Below, piece by piece: positions 55,198 to 64,000 of a DNA stretch of 64,000 nucleotides. The notes under the pieces are model-generated. The model was not told the DNA's origin and made no database searches. It was given only the letters and a program-made list of their open reading frames with translations. The stretch lies in the NCBI GenBank assembly GCA_050633325.1, contig JBOEGH010000002.1, positions 1 through 64,000 on the forward strand. The letters are read 5' to 3'. Source of the DNA: UBA1672 sp050633325 (GTDB lineage: Bacteria > Pseudomonadota > Alphaproteobacteria > Micavibrionales > Micavibrionaceae). Positions within the stretch are counted from its first letter, which is position 1, and every line of letters begins with the position of its first letter. A program made the position numbers and the translations under genes.

Positions 55198-55244
55198 GCA
55201 CCTTTAATGCATGCTTTGTTATTTCAAAGATGTGTTTAAGGTGC
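55198..55244. terminator. Shared hairpin between convergent genes
   Basis: GCACCTT (55198-55204) and AAGGTGC (55238-55244) close a long imperfect hairpin with an inner CTTTG/CAAAG stem. It lies between ychF and the stop of the minus-strand gene and could terminate both directions, although no long T run follows on either side. Confidence 0.45.
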
Positions 55245-56966
55245 GTTATTTGCAGATATGTTGTTTTCAGCAGTATTTGCACAGTCTTGTTGTATTGTAT
55301 CTTCGACGAAGCACTCAGGGTCATTTCCAGTTGCACTTTTTGCGTTTGATATAATTTGTTCGTCAATACTCACGTCACTTGCCGCGCTATTGTCAAAAGC
55401 TTTACTGCAGTCATTCTTTCCAATTATGCTTTCAACTGTGCATGCGTCATCAGCAGGTGCAGCGTCTTTGTTGTCGCATGGGCCATCACCTAGAACTCCT
55501 TCAACGGTGCATCCGCCGTCATTATCGTTTTTAGGTGCTGCATTACATACACTTCCATCAGCAAAGAAATCGGCAAGGCCAGGTAAGTATTCAGTCTCAC
55601 GTTTATGTTCATAGGCAGTAAGGTCATTGCCCCTTGCACCCATCGACCCCTTGTAAATTGTGAAATAAGAGGAAGGGGACTGGTGAAGTTCCTCAGAGAA
55701 CCTTAGGCCGTGTAGCCTGTCGTCTGCCCCCAGAGAATCAATGAAATCTTGGTCTATTGTACCGAATCTTTTTCCAAAGCTTTCCGATTTATGTTCCCAA
55801 ACAGCAGTTCCTGTGTTGTGCCCCTCAGGAAAACCAAAACCTCTATCAACCATTAGAAGATCAGTAAGGTTGGGCATGAATTTTCCGCTATGTATTGCGC
55901 GGTTAATGTCGCCTTCTTCTATGCATAATTGTTTTGCTTGGTAAACCATCATTTCAGCGGCAATTTGACCAACTTCGATTTCTGTGAAAATCCTTTTATT
56001 TACATCTAGGCCAATATCTTCCGCCATTTGCTTTAACAGCTCACCATTCGGATTAGAGGGAATGTCTGCGAATAAAGTTGCGGTATGAACTGTACCCAGG
56101 CTATTTCTTGACGTGGTGCTGGCTAATGCTGCGTATGTTTGCTCACTAAAAAATGTGTCAGGCGCGGAGTCGTTGGTCCAGTCTTGATCCCATGGTGCAT
56201 CTGCCGATGGAGGTGTTACTGACATACCGGTTGGTAGGTTTCCGTTTACCATCAGCTCCATAACGTTCAGAAGGGCGGTAGTAGCACCAAGGTCAGTTTT
56301 TATGTGACCCGGTAATGTTTCTGCATCTTTTTCCATCGCCCAAAGATGGATTAATGTTTGGTTCAGGTCACGTTGATCTGTTCCTGCACTGCCCATTCTT
56401 TTTTGTACCAAGGCATTTAAAAAGTCTACAGTACGATTATCATTATTCTGAGGTGAAAATTCTATTTCTATGTCAGGGTTTTGGCGTTGTAGTTGTTCCA
56501 ACTGTTTTCTTAGCGCACGCCCTGTGTCTTCGTCTATCTTACCGTCGTTTGTTTCTTCAATGTTTAAATAATCTTGCGCCAAGTTTATTACTGCTTGCGC
56601 TTGATTGTTTGCCGTTATACTCGGAGTAGGCTTTTCAAAAAATGTTCTTTTTATATCAGCAGGAAATCTTATTTCACTGGGTAGTTCATTATACTGATCC
56701 ACTAGTTCTTTTAATTCAGGAGTTCTGTCTATCTTGCTCTGATTTAAAATGAAATTGTTTAATATGTATAAGTAACCGCCATCAAGAGGGTTGGATGACT
56801 CACTAATCAGATGACCATCATCGTCTTTCCATGCCGCAGTCTCTTTTGAAATTTCAGGCAGGCGATCATTGACTAACTGCTTAAAAGCAATAAGAGCCAT
56901 ATCTGATTCATTATTTGAACCAGACGGTTTACCTGCGTTTGCTGCGTTAGTTTCTGCCATTTTCAC
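55236..56966 (-). CDS. Unrecognised 576-residue protein with C-terminal cysteine repeats
   Basis: I do not recognise this family. There is no signal peptide or membrane helix; the protein is acidic. Residues 120-165 (L-A-Q-D-Y-L then D-G-K-I-D-E-D-T-G-R-A-L) faintly resemble a peptidoglycan-binding-like repeat. The centre (about 200-465) has no known motif. The last 105 residues are low in hydrophobics and carry three copies of a cysteine unit: C486-T-V-E...C497, C509-T-V-E...C520 and C552-F-V-E...C562, spaced by 10, 10 and 9 residues. The gene is monocistronic, convergent with ychF, and codon use looks like that of its neighbours. A structural, secreted or effector role is possible but unsupported. 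Confidence 0.75.
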   Translation of the reverse strand: MKMAETNAANAGKPSGSNNESDMALIAFKQLVNDRLPEISKETAAWKDDDGHLISESSNPLDGGYLYILNNFILNQSKIDRTPELKELVDQYNELPSEIRFPADIKRTFFEKPTPSITANNQAQAVINLAQDYLNIEETNDGKIDEDTGRALRKQLEQLQRQNPDIEIEFSPQNNDNRTVDFLNALVQKRMGSAGTDQRDLNQTLIHLWAMEKDAETLPGHIKTDLGATTALLNVMELMVNGNLPTGMSVTPPSADAPWDQDWTNDSAPDTFFSEQTYAALASTTSRNSLGTVHTATLFADIPSNPNGELLKQMAEDIGLDVNKRIFTEIEVGQIAAEMMVYQAKQLCIEEGDINRAIHSGKFMPNLTDLLMVDRGFGFPEGHNTGTAVWEHKSESFGKRFGTIDQDFIDSLGADDRLHGLRFSEELHQSPSSYFTIYKGSMGARGNDLTAYEHKRETEYLPGLADFFADGSVCNAAPKNDNDGGCTVEGVLGDGPCDNKDAAPADDACTVESIIGKNDCSKAFDNSAASDVSIDEQIISNAKSATGNDPECFVEDTIQQDCANTAENNISANNAP

Positions 56967-57061
56967 CCTAGGTTATTTTTATAACCGTATATTTTTATAT
57001 TTAGGATGAATTATAAAGGCTTTACACCGTTAAGTCAAATTTCAAGTTATAGCTATCAACA

Positions 57062-57934
57062 CTAGGCTCTGACCAGTGTTTCGTATGCTTCTCTAAGTTT
57101 CTTGGTTATTGGCCCAACAGTGTAATGATAATCGTCGATTTGCCCGACTGCCGTTACTTCTGCGGCTGTTCCTGTTACGAATATTTCTTGGAAACTGCCA
57201 AGCTCATCGGGCTTAATGTGGCGCTCTTCGAATGGAATTCCCATGTCTTTTGCCAAGGCAATTACAGTTTGGCGCGTGATACCATTTAAAAAGCAATCAG
57301 GAATAGGGGTTATAAGTGTTCCATCTTTTACCGCAAAGAAGTTGGCGGCAGATGCTTCTGCAACATATCCGCGATAGTCAAGCATAAGCGCATCGTCGAA
57401 TCCATCATCTTCAACGGCGTGTTTAGACATCGTTGCGATCATATAAAGACCAGCGGCTTTACTTTGCGTAGGTGCAGTATTCGCAGCAGGTTTTGACCAT
57501 TGCGACGTTTTTAATGATATGCCTTTATCGCGTTTTTCTGCGTCAAAATATGTTCCCCATGACCATGCCGCAACCGCAACATGAGTTTTGGTCAATTTTG
57601 CAGAAACACCCATTTGTTCGCCACCACGCCATGCAACAGGACGGATATACGCACTTGTAAGGTCATTTTTCTTACACACGTCATATTTAATCTCTTCAAG
57701 CTCGTCAACGCTAAGTGGTATCGACATTCCCAGTATTTCAGCAGATTTATGAAAGCGCTCTGAATGTTCACGGCTTTTGAAGATTTTGCCGTCATACATG
57801 CGCTCACCTTCGAAAACTGAACTGGCATAGTGCATGCCATGACTAAGGACATGGATTTGCGCCTCTCTCCACGGCTTTACTTCACCGTCAATCCAAATAA
57901 AACCATCTCTTTCATCAAAGGGAAGTACTGACAT
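57062..57934 (-). CDS. ilvE: Branched-chain amino acid aminotransferase
   Basis: Class IV PLP transaminase that makes leucine, isoleucine and valine. The 290-residue protein has the S-S-V-F-E-G-E-R segment near residue 37, the conserved lysine region around the middle (S-K-A-A-G-L-Y), E-A-S-A-A-N-F-F and the C-terminal G-T-A-A-E-V. It is divergent from the response-regulator gene over about 80 bases. Confidence 0.94.
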   Translation of the reverse strand: MSVLPFDERDGFIWIDGEVKPWREAQIHVLSHGMHYASSVFEGERMYDGKIFKSREHSERFHKSAEILGMSIPLSVDELEEIKYDVCKKNDLTSAYIRPVAWRGGEQMGVSAKLTKTHVAVAAWSWGTYFDAEKRDKGISLKTSQWSKPAANTAPTQSKAAGLYMIATMSKHAVEDDGFDDALMLDYRGYVAEASAANFFAVKDGTLITPIPDCFLNGITRQTVIALAKDMGIPFEERHIKPDELGSFQEIFVTGTAAEVTAVGQIDDYHYTVGPITKKLREAYETLVRA

Positions 57935-58014
57935 TTTTGCGCCTTTCCTTGTTTACGCGATATTCTTTACAAAGTAAGATATATTTGAAAAATAATTTTG
58001 TGTAAACATAGATC

Positions 58015-58734
58015 ATGACAAATTTAAATAAAGAAGATAGTAAAGCCAGCGATATGCCACATATCCTTGTGGTTGACGATGATACCCGTATTTGCGAATT
58101 GGTATCTAGGTTTCTTCATGAGCACGGATTTATTGTTCTGACTGCAGAAGATGCTTATTCGGCATGTGATATGATGGATATGTTTGATTTTGATGCCCTA
58201 GTTGTCGATGTCATGATGCCGGGAAAAACAGGAACTGAATTTGTGCAAGATTTGAGAGGCAAAGGACAGGGAGTTCCGGTTCTTTTGTTAACAGCATTGG
58301 GGGAGGCAGAAGACAGAATATCAGGTTTGGTTTCCGGTGCAGATGATTATTTGACCAAGCCGTTTGAACCAATGGAACTTGTTTTAAGGTTGAGATCTAT
58401 TTTACGTAGAACGAAAAAACCTCAAGCAATCAATACTATATATAAAATTGGCAGTTGGTACTTCGATGTAAAGCATGATGAGCTTAAAAATGATAATGGT
58501 GTTTTGAACTTAACATCTATGGAGGGTAATCTGTTGCGTGCCTTATCAGAATCAATTGGAGAGGTTGTTAGTCGCGATGACTTAGCAAAAAGGTCAGGAA
58601 TAAATACTGCGGGACGGACAATCGATGTACAGGTGACAAGACTGCGCCGTAAAATAGAAGAAAACACAAAGACCCCAAGGTTTTTGCAAACAGTACGCGG
58701 CAAAGGGTATCTACTTCGTGCGGAAAGAGTGTGA
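58015..58734 (+). CDS. OmpR-family response regulator
   Basis: A 239-residue two-component regulator. The receiver domain has acidic residues D21-D23, the phosphoacceptor D65 in V-V-D-V-M-M-P-G and the L-T-K-P-F lysine. The C-terminal OmpR winged helix-turn-helix spans about 140-235. The next gene, a sensor kinase, starts 6 bases after its stop, so they form a pair. The target genes are unknown; ilvE is the divergent neighbour. Confidence 0.95.
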   Translation: MTNLNKEDSKASDMPHILVVDDDTRICELVSRFLHEHGFIVLTAEDAYSACDMMDMFDFDALVVDVMMPGKTGTEFVQDLRGKGQGVPVLLLTALGEAEDRISGLVSGADDYLTKPFEPMELVLRLRSILRRTKKPQAINTIYKIGSWYFDVKHDELKNDNGVLNLTSMEGNLLRALSESIGEVVSRDDLAKRSGINTAGRTIDVQVTRLRRKIEENTKTPRFLQTVRGKGYLLRAERV

Positions 58735-58740
58735 TAATTG

Positions 58741-60141
58741 ATGGATGAATATTCTACGCGACATTGTTCCGATACAAATAATGATGATAAATGTTATGCA
58801 AAGAAGTCAAATTTGATAAAGCGGTTCGTGCCCAGAACCCTCTTTGGCAGGTCATTGCTAATCCTAATATTGCCGATAATAATAATACAGGCAATTTCAA
58901 TGTTTGTTTTCTTTGACAGGCATTGGAGCAAAATGACATCACGTCTTGCTTTCGCAGTAGCCGGGGAGATATCTTTTTTATCTTCGTATATTGAGATGTC
59001 AGACAACGAAGAGATGATAGAAAAGACTATAAATCTGGCAGAGAAAGAGTTTGAGTTTTTAATAACATTCGATAATGGTCAAACCCTTGACGATGTTTCT
59101 GAACCGTCTCACATGCTTGAAGGTTGGGAGGGAATGGTACGGAGGTCCTTGACCTATGAGCTTAGTAAGACTTTAAATAAACCGTTCTCAGTAAACGTTG
59201 ATTTCAGAGAGAAGTGGACAGAAATACGGGTTCAGTTATCAAAAGGGGTTCTTAATGTGTCACTCCCTCAACGAAGATTGTTCTCCTCCACCACATATAT
59301 ATTTCTTATATGGGTGTTTTTTGCATCTAGCACTTTACTGGTAATATCAATTTTGTTCATGCGCAATCAGATTAGGCCAATAAGACGTCTAGCCATTGCG
59401 GCTGAGCGCTTTGGTAGAGGGCGTAAAGTTGATAGCTTTAAAATAGAAGGTGCAAAAGAGGTCCGTCAGGCAGGTCAGGCATTCATTGATATGAAAACAC
59501 GCTTGCAACGTCAAATAACGCAAAGAACCGACATGCTGGCCGGAGTGTCGCACGATTTAAGAACTCCTTTGACACGCCTAAAGCTTCAAATTGCGATGAT
59601 GGGTGACAGCTCTGATATCTATGACATGAAAAATGACATTAATGATATGGAGAAAATGATTGATGGTTATCTAAATTTTGTGCGCGGAGACGGTCAGGAA
59701 AAAACGGTGATAACAGACATTTCCGCTATGCTTCGCGATGTTATGATGTCTGTGAAACGTCAAGGATGCGATGTTTCTCTTAATCTGAACAATGTATTTG
59801 TTGCAATACCTTTACGTACAATGGCATTTAAGCGGTGCTTAAATAACCTACTTAGTAATGCGGCTAAATACGCGGATCATATTTGGGTCACTTTGGACAA
59901 AACAGGCGAGTCTGAAATACATATTATGATAGAGGATAATGGCCCTGGTATAGACGAAAGTAACTTAGAAGATGTGTTCAGGCCGTTTTATCGTGTTGAC
60001 AGTTCACGTAATGTAAGTACCGGAAGCGTTGGCTTGGGATTGCCAATATCCATGGATATTGTTCATAATCATGGCGGGAAAATTTGGCTGGAAAAAAGCG
60101 AGCACGGAGGCCTTTGTGTTCATATTACATTGCCAATATAA
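58741..60141 (+). CDS. EnvZ-like sensor histidine kinase
   Basis: A 466-residue inner-membrane kinase: one helix near 38-60, a periplasmic sensor of about 120 residues, a second helix near 186-207, a HAMP linker, the phosphoacceptor histidine H271 in G-V-S-H-D-L-R-T-P-L-T-R, and an HATPase domain with E-D-N-G-P-G-I and G-L-G-L-P. The EnvZ-like box sequence and the coupled OmpR-type regulator suggest an osmotic or envelope signal, but the signal is not shown. The ATG at 58741 was preferred to TTG at 58738. Confidence 0.94.
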   Translation: MDEYSTRHCSDTNNDDKCYAKKSNLIKRFVPRTLFGRSLLILILPIIIIQAISMFVFFDRHWSKMTSRLAFAVAGEISFLSSYIEMSDNEEMIEKTINLAEKEFEFLITFDNGQTLDDVSEPSHMLEGWEGMVRRSLTYELSKTLNKPFSVNVDFREKWTEIRVQLSKGVLNVSLPQRRLFSSTTYIFLIWVFFASSTLLVISILFMRNQIRPIRRLAIAAERFGRGRKVDSFKIEGAKEVRQAGQAFIDMKTRLQRQITQRTDMLAGVSHDLRTPLTRLKLQIAMMGDSSDIYDMKNDINDMEKMIDGYLNFVRGDGQEKTVITDISAMLRDVMMSVKRQGCDVSLNLNNVFVAIPLRTMAFKRCLNNLLSNAAKYADHIWVTLDKTGESEIHIMIEDNGPGIDESNLEDVFRPFYRVDSSRNVSTGSVGLGLPISMDIVHNHGGKIWLEKSEHGGLCVHITLPI

Positions 60142-60152
60142 GTAGTGGGTTA

Positions 60153-60180
60153 ACGCAATTACTGCGTGAATATTTTTTTT
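60153..60180 (+). terminator. Short intrinsic terminator after the kinase gene
   Basis: ACGCA (60153-60157) and TGCGT (60163-60167) form a 5-pair stem followed by a run of eight T residues at 60173-60180. The stem is short, so strength is uncertain. The remaining 126 bases up to 60306 are AT-rich with no clear promoter. Confidence 0.45.
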
Positions 60181-60306
60181 ACATGCTATTTATAGGAAAT
60201 TATAATAATTTTAACGTGCTTATATTAAGTTTACTTGTGGCGTATATATATAAATGATGTAAACTGTGATGGTGTGTGAAACAGTTCAATAGAATCTTGA
60301 ATAAAT

Positions 60307-62880
60307 ATGATGAAATCTAAAGGCAAAAAACAAAACAAGCCTAATAAGAGATCAAGGTCAATTTGGCTTAACTCGGGCTTGGCTCAGGCCATGGTATTGT
60401 TTAACGGTATTGTTATTACGATAACTGCCTTTATCGCCTTCAATCATTTCATAACATCAATGTCAGTTGAGCAAAATAAAAGTACCCTCAGAGAAGCAGG
60501 TAGTACCTTGGTTGATGGTGCGGCAGGTCTTGAAAATTCAGTTCGATTGGTAACCAGTATTATTTTATTGTCGGAGAGCGAAGATAAGGAAGCTCTGATC
60601 CACCAGCTTCAGCGTAATGTCCCCAATTTAAGCCATTTTGACCAGCTTATATGGGTTTTTGAAGACGGCCCCGGCAATTGGAGCTATGAAACCATTTTTG
60701 AAACCCCACAATTAAGTACAGTTAAACAATCTGAATACAAGCTTGTCCCCGATCAGAAACTAATCATGAGATTGATAAATGACGGAATTTTCAAAGATGA
60801 AAGATTGCATGTAATTTCAAACTTGAAAGGTATGGAATACATACAAGAAAAGGTTGAGCCTTTAACTATGACGCGTTCTTTTGCCTTCATTAAAAGGGCA
60901 ATGAAAGATGGAGGAAAGTCTCAAGGGGTAGTCATAGGTGTTAGTCGCGCGGCTAAAATTTTTGATCAAAACATAATATCAGGCAATAAAAATATATCAC
61001 GCATCACTATTAGGGACATGTCATCTGAAAATCGTATATATCATATGGACAGGGATATTGGCAGTGAAGAAAAACCGGAAAGAATAAAGCAGGATTACAG
61101 TTTCTTTGTCGGTGATAGTAAATGGCATGTTGTTTTGGAATTCTCAAAGGGGCAAAACGCGCTACTACTTGAACAAATACCATATATAATTTTGTTTTTT
61201 GGGGGGGTTCTAACACTTGTTGGGACGTTATTCATTCGTAACAATGACAGGCAGGCAAAGAAGCTTGCAGCAATGAATATTACATTGGAAAAAAAGAATT
61301 ATGAACTTCTGTCCGAAGTAGGTGAAAGAGAAAGATTAAACAGTGCTTTATCTGTCGCGGAGAAAGATAATCGCGCAATAATAGACTCCGTTCGTGATGT
61401 TATATTTGAAATTGACACAGAAGGTACAGTCTTGTTCCTAAGTATGGCATGGCAGCATATCACCGGATTTGAAGTAGAAAGATCAAAGGGGAGTAACCTG
61501 TTTTCTATACTTTATCCGGCTGATCAAGAGAAACAACGTGAAGATTACGCATTGTTTATTAAGGGGCAAAAACAGGCATATAATACTTTTACCCGCTTGC
61601 GTATTTCGGATGGAACATTCAGAGCCGTTGAGCTTTCCCTTTCTATGGTTCGTCGTGATAAAAATGGCAATTTACGTGTTGTTGGTACACTTACTGATGT
61701 TGAAGAGCGCAGAAGAGCAGAGCGTGCATTGGCAGAGGCAGAGAAAAAGTACCGTATGATCGTTGAAAATGCTGCGGGGGGATTATATCAATTAACACCA
61801 GAAGGTATATATTTAAGTGCCAACCCGGCTATGGCTAATGTGCTCGGATATGATAGTTCTGCAGAAATGCTGCGTCTTATTAAAAATGCTAACGGTTATG
61901 TTTACCCTGACAAGGATGAGCGTGACAGATTAATGGATACGTTAAAGGCTCAAGAACAGATTTTCGGTTATGAAACCCAAGTGCTAACAAAGGACGATAA
62001 AAAAATATGGGTTCGCGAGAATATTCGTTTGGTCAAAGATGAACAGAATAACGACCTGTATTACGAGGGGTCAATGGAAGACATTACACAGCGTAAAGAG
62101 GCGGATATGGCTCTTTTAGGTGCGAAAATGCAATCAGATATGGCTAACCGTGCGAAGACTGAGTTTATCGCTAATATGAGTCATGAGCTAAGAACGCCTT
62201 TAAATGCCATCATCGGTTTTTCTGACATAATGAAAAACGAAATTATGGGTCCTTTAGGACAAGATATGTATAAGGAGTATGTTGCGGATATACATAGTAG
62301 TGGTGAAGGGCTTCTTAAAATTATAAATGAGATACTGGATATTTCAAAAATAGAATCCGGTGATAGAGAACTTAATGAGAGCGAGTTCCCGGCACTTGAT
62401 GCGTTGAATATGTGTATAGATTTATACGATTTACGGGTTAAGGAAAAGAATATCGTTCTAATGAACGAAGCAAAAGATATGCCACATATTATAGGTGAAG
62501 AACTATCTATAAAACAGGTTCTTAGCAACATCTATACTAATGCTATTAAGTACACTCCAAAGGATGGACGAATTACTTTATTCTCCAATTACGACACTGA
62601 TGGGGCATTTCGTTTATCCATCACTGATACTGGAATAGGTATGAGTGAGCGTGAGATAAGTAAAGCTCTATCACCATTCGGGCAGGTTGATAATGCTCTT
62701 GATCGTTCAGGGGCAGGAATAGGCCTAGGTCTACCTTTGGCGCAGGCTATAATGGGAATACATGGTGGAAGGATAGAAATATTATCGGAAAAATCAATTG
62801 GAACGACAGTAACTTTATTCTTCCCACGTGAGCGCGTAGTAAAAGCCAAGCAGAGCACAAATGGTAAAGTGGGCGTTTAA
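60307..62880 (+). CDS. PAS-domain sensor histidine kinase
   Basis: An 857-residue membrane kinase: helix near 27-50, a large periplasmic sensor (about 50-290), a second helix near 294-313, two PAS domains (about 360-465 and 485-600, the latter with a PAC segment Y-E-G-S-M-E-D-I-T-Q-R), phosphoacceptor H626 in M-S-H-E-L-R-T-P-L-N-A-I-I-G-F, and an HATPase with D-T-G-I-G-M and G-I-G-L-G-L-P. No receiver domain is fused and no regulator gene is adjacent, so it is an orphan here. The S-E-x-M/I-x-G-P-L-G box after the histidine resembles PleC/DivJ-group kinases. Confidence 0.92.
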   Translation: MMKSKGKKQNKPNKRSRSIWLNSGLAQAMVLFNGIVITITAFIAFNHFITSMSVEQNKSTLREAGSTLVDGAAGLENSVRLVTSIILLSESEDKEALIHQLQRNVPNLSHFDQLIWVFEDGPGNWSYETIFETPQLSTVKQSEYKLVPDQKLIMRLINDGIFKDERLHVISNLKGMEYIQEKVEPLTMTRSFAFIKRAMKDGGKSQGVVIGVSRAAKIFDQNIISGNKNISRITIRDMSSENRIYHMDRDIGSEEKPERIKQDYSFFVGDSKWHVVLEFSKGQNALLLEQIPYIILFFGGVLTLVGTLFIRNNDRQAKKLAAMNITLEKKNYELLSEVGERERLNSALSVAEKDNRAIIDSVRDVIFEIDTEGTVLFLSMAWQHITGFEVERSKGSNLFSILYPADQEKQREDYALFIKGQKQAYNTFTRLRISDGTFRAVELSLSMVRRDKNGNLRVVGTLTDVEERRRAERALAEAEKKYRMIVENAAGGLYQLTPEGIYLSANPAMANVLGYDSSAEMLRLIKNANGYVYPDKDERDRLMDTLKAQEQIFGYETQVLTKDDKKIWVRENIRLVKDEQNNDLYYEGSMEDITQRKEADMALLGAKMQSDMANRAKTEFIANMSHELRTPLNAIIGFSDIMKNEIMGPLGQDMYKEYVADIHSSGEGLLKIINEILDISKIESGDRELNESEFPALDALNMCIDLYDLRVKEKNIVLMNEAKDMPHIIGEELSIKQVLSNIYTNAIKYTPKDGRITLFSNYDTDGAFRLSITDTGIGMSEREISKALSPFGQVDNALDRSGAGIGLGLPLAQAIMGIHGGRIEILSEKSIGTTVTLFFPRERVVKAKQSTNGKVGV

Positions 62881-62901
62881 ATAAAGTGAAGTTATATATT
62901 A

Positions 62902-63549
62902 CTAATAGTAATATTTTTCAGCGCCCTCAATTTCTTCTTCCGTCATTTCTAAGACCTTTCTTGAAACTTGATAAGAAAACCCCGCGCGCGCAAAAACACC
63001 TAGAGATTTTTGTAAGTTTTCATCTTCCCCAATAAAGAACGGGCCTATCTTCTTCTTCTTTGCAAGCTTTAGCGCGGCCTCTTCTTCGGCTTGCTGAGAA
63101 CCGTTGTGCTGATCATTATCCAGGCTATCCAATGCTTCTAATGTTCTGTCTTGGTCAATGCCTTTAATGCGCATTTTATTGACGATGGCACTGCGTGACT
63201 TTCCCTTGCGCCTAAGGGATGCGACAAGACCATTTGTGTATAAAGTGTCATCTAACAGGCCTGTGCGTTCAAATTTGTCTGCTAAATTGCGAACCATTGA
63301 AACACATTCATCATAATTCTGTTCTGTGTGGTGCATGCATGAACGCTTTACCTTACGTGTCATGACGAATATGAAGTGCTTTTTGCTTGCTGCAAATCTT
63401 TCTAAGTAATACAAACCTGAATTATGAAGATAGCTTTCACTTATCTTTTTGGGTGGCCGCTTTTCACGTTTTTCATAGCCTGATTTGTTATTTTTAGCCT
63501 TGCCCTTTTGTTGTTTTATCTTTATTTGATCTGATTTATGCTGAGACAT
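62902..63549 (-). CDS. recX: Regulatory protein RecX
   Basis: Modulates RecA filaments. The 215-residue protein has a lysine-rich N-terminal extension of about 35 residues, then the three-helix RecX repeats with Y-L-x-x-x-x-L-Y-Y-L-E-R-F, F-E-R-T-G-L-L-D-D and S-L-R-R-K-G-K-S, close to the usual L-D-D-x-x-F-A and G-x-S motifs. I start at 63549, with GGAG 9 bases upstream; a frame to 63600 has none. recA is not in the window. It is divergent from hslO. Confidence 0.87.
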   Translation of the reverse strand: MSQHKSDQIKIKQQKGKAKNNKSGYEKREKRPPKKISESYLHNSGLYYLERFAASKKHFIFVMTRKVKRSCMHHTEQNYDECVSMVRNLADKFERTGLLDDTLYTNGLVASLRRKGKSRSAIVNKMRIKGIDQDRTLEALDSLDNDQHNGSQQAEEEAALKLAKKKKIGPFFIGEDENLQKSLGVFARAGFSYQVSRKVLEMTEEEIEGAEKYYY

Positions 63550-63613
63550 ATTTGAAAACTCCATAAGGGTAGTGTTGCAGATACAGGTACGAACAATCAA
63601 CGAGAATTTAAAT

Positions 63614-64000
63614 ATGAACGAAGATAATTTTTTTCAAATATTCCAATTGGAAGAGTCCAGCATAAGAGGGCGTGTAGTTAGGGTAGGTGACGTTTTAGAC
63701 AACATCCTTAACGCGCATGATTATCCATTGCCAATCGCACATTTGGTTGCAGAGACTATTGCCCTGTCCTTATCCTTATCTTCTATGTTGAAATATGATG
63801 GTATTTTTACTTTACAGGTTCAAGGTGACGGGCCGCTAAAAATGCTTGTCTCTGATGTGACCAGTGCAGGGGTTGTTCGCGCGTGTGCAACTTTTGATGA
63901 GGATCGTTTCCAAAAATCAAGAGAGCAAATATCAGCACTAAAAACTACGGAAAGCTCACAAAATCATTTAGCGCAATACCTTGGTAAAGGTTATATAGCT
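63614..64000 (+). CDS. hslO: 33 kDa chaperonin Hsp33 (partial, 5' end)
   Basis: The first 129 codons of a redox-activated chaperone, cut by the window end. The N-terminal Hsp33 domain is recognisable by R-G-R-V-V-R-V-G near residue 18, V-A-E-T-I-A-L-S, the Q-V-Q-G-D-G-P-L-K-M-L-V segment and the run up to L-G-K-G-Y near the cut. The C-terminal CxC/CxxC zinc switch lies outside the window and cannot be checked. Confidence 0.93.
   Translation, partial: MNEDNFFQIFQLEESSIRGRVVRVGDVLDNILNAHDYPLPIAHLVAETIALSLSLSSMLKYDGIFTLQVQGDGPLKMLVSDVTSAGVVRACATFDEDRFQKSREQISALKTTESSQNHLAQYLGKGYIA

Overview
The window reads as one contiguous piece of an AT-rich alphaproteobacterial chromosome. Evidence for the group is gene content and order: holB-metG-tatD-MBL hydrolase, recG divergent from sdhE with mfd nearby, coaBC-dut, murJ-trpS, lgt-midA-pgeF, prs-rplY-pth-ychF, a MucR regulator, ELM1-family, DUF502 and TIGR02186 proteins, and betaine-lipid genes btaAB. 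I cannot name the genus. No rRNA, CRISPR array or intact insertion sequence is visible, and almost everything right of 2.6 kb is housekeeping.

Region 1-2606 is the end of an integrated element. A tyrosine recombinase lies just downstream of the 3' end of a tRNA-Ser(UGA) gene, facing a convergent helix-turn-helix/cysteine protein of unknown function. At the far left is a tiny cysteine-rich ORF whose ribosome-binding site can be sequestered by its own leader. Two N bases interrupt the integrase exactly where the catalytic tyrosine should be, and the conserved C-terminal tail reappears in another frame after them, so this is probably an assembly gap rather than a dead gene. The element must continue left of the window.

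Region 2.7-11.5 kb: a K+-channel-like protein, three cell-wall enzymes (MltB-type transglycosylase, RlpA, D,D-carboxypeptidase), then tmk-holB-metG-tatD-MBL hydrolase. Region 11.5-25.5 kb: gmd, DUF502, cysE, recG with a DUF922-like gene, sdhE, btaBA (DGTS betaine lipid synthesis), mfd, an AmgK-like sugar kinase and aspartate aminotransferase. Region 25.5-39.8 kb: a candidate small RNA with an anti-Shine-Dalgarno segment, a LysR regulator, trxB, ELM1, Lrp, an alpha/beta hydrolase, trmFO, a TerB-like protein, the fdxA/ferredoxin reductase pair, mutS-dut-coaBC, a low-complexity membrane-anchored protein and ubiE. Region 39.8-57 kb: murJ-trpS, TauE/SafE-TIGR02186-Usp-NifU-TsaB-MucR, proC, YbjN-like, lgt-midA-pgeF, prs, rplY, pth, ychF, and an unrecognised 576-residue protein with three C-terminal cysteine repeats. 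Region 57-64 kb: ilvE, an OmpR/EnvZ-type pair, a double-PAS histidine kinase, recX and the start of hslO (Hsp33).

No stretch without a gene exceeds 300 bases; the longest (25489-25783) holds the aspC terminator and the candidate sRNA. The leads I consider most worth checking are the sRNA at 25550-25660, the leader at 212-280, the 576-residue cysteine-repeat protein, and the DUF922-like protein whose HExxH-type motif has become HAKAH.
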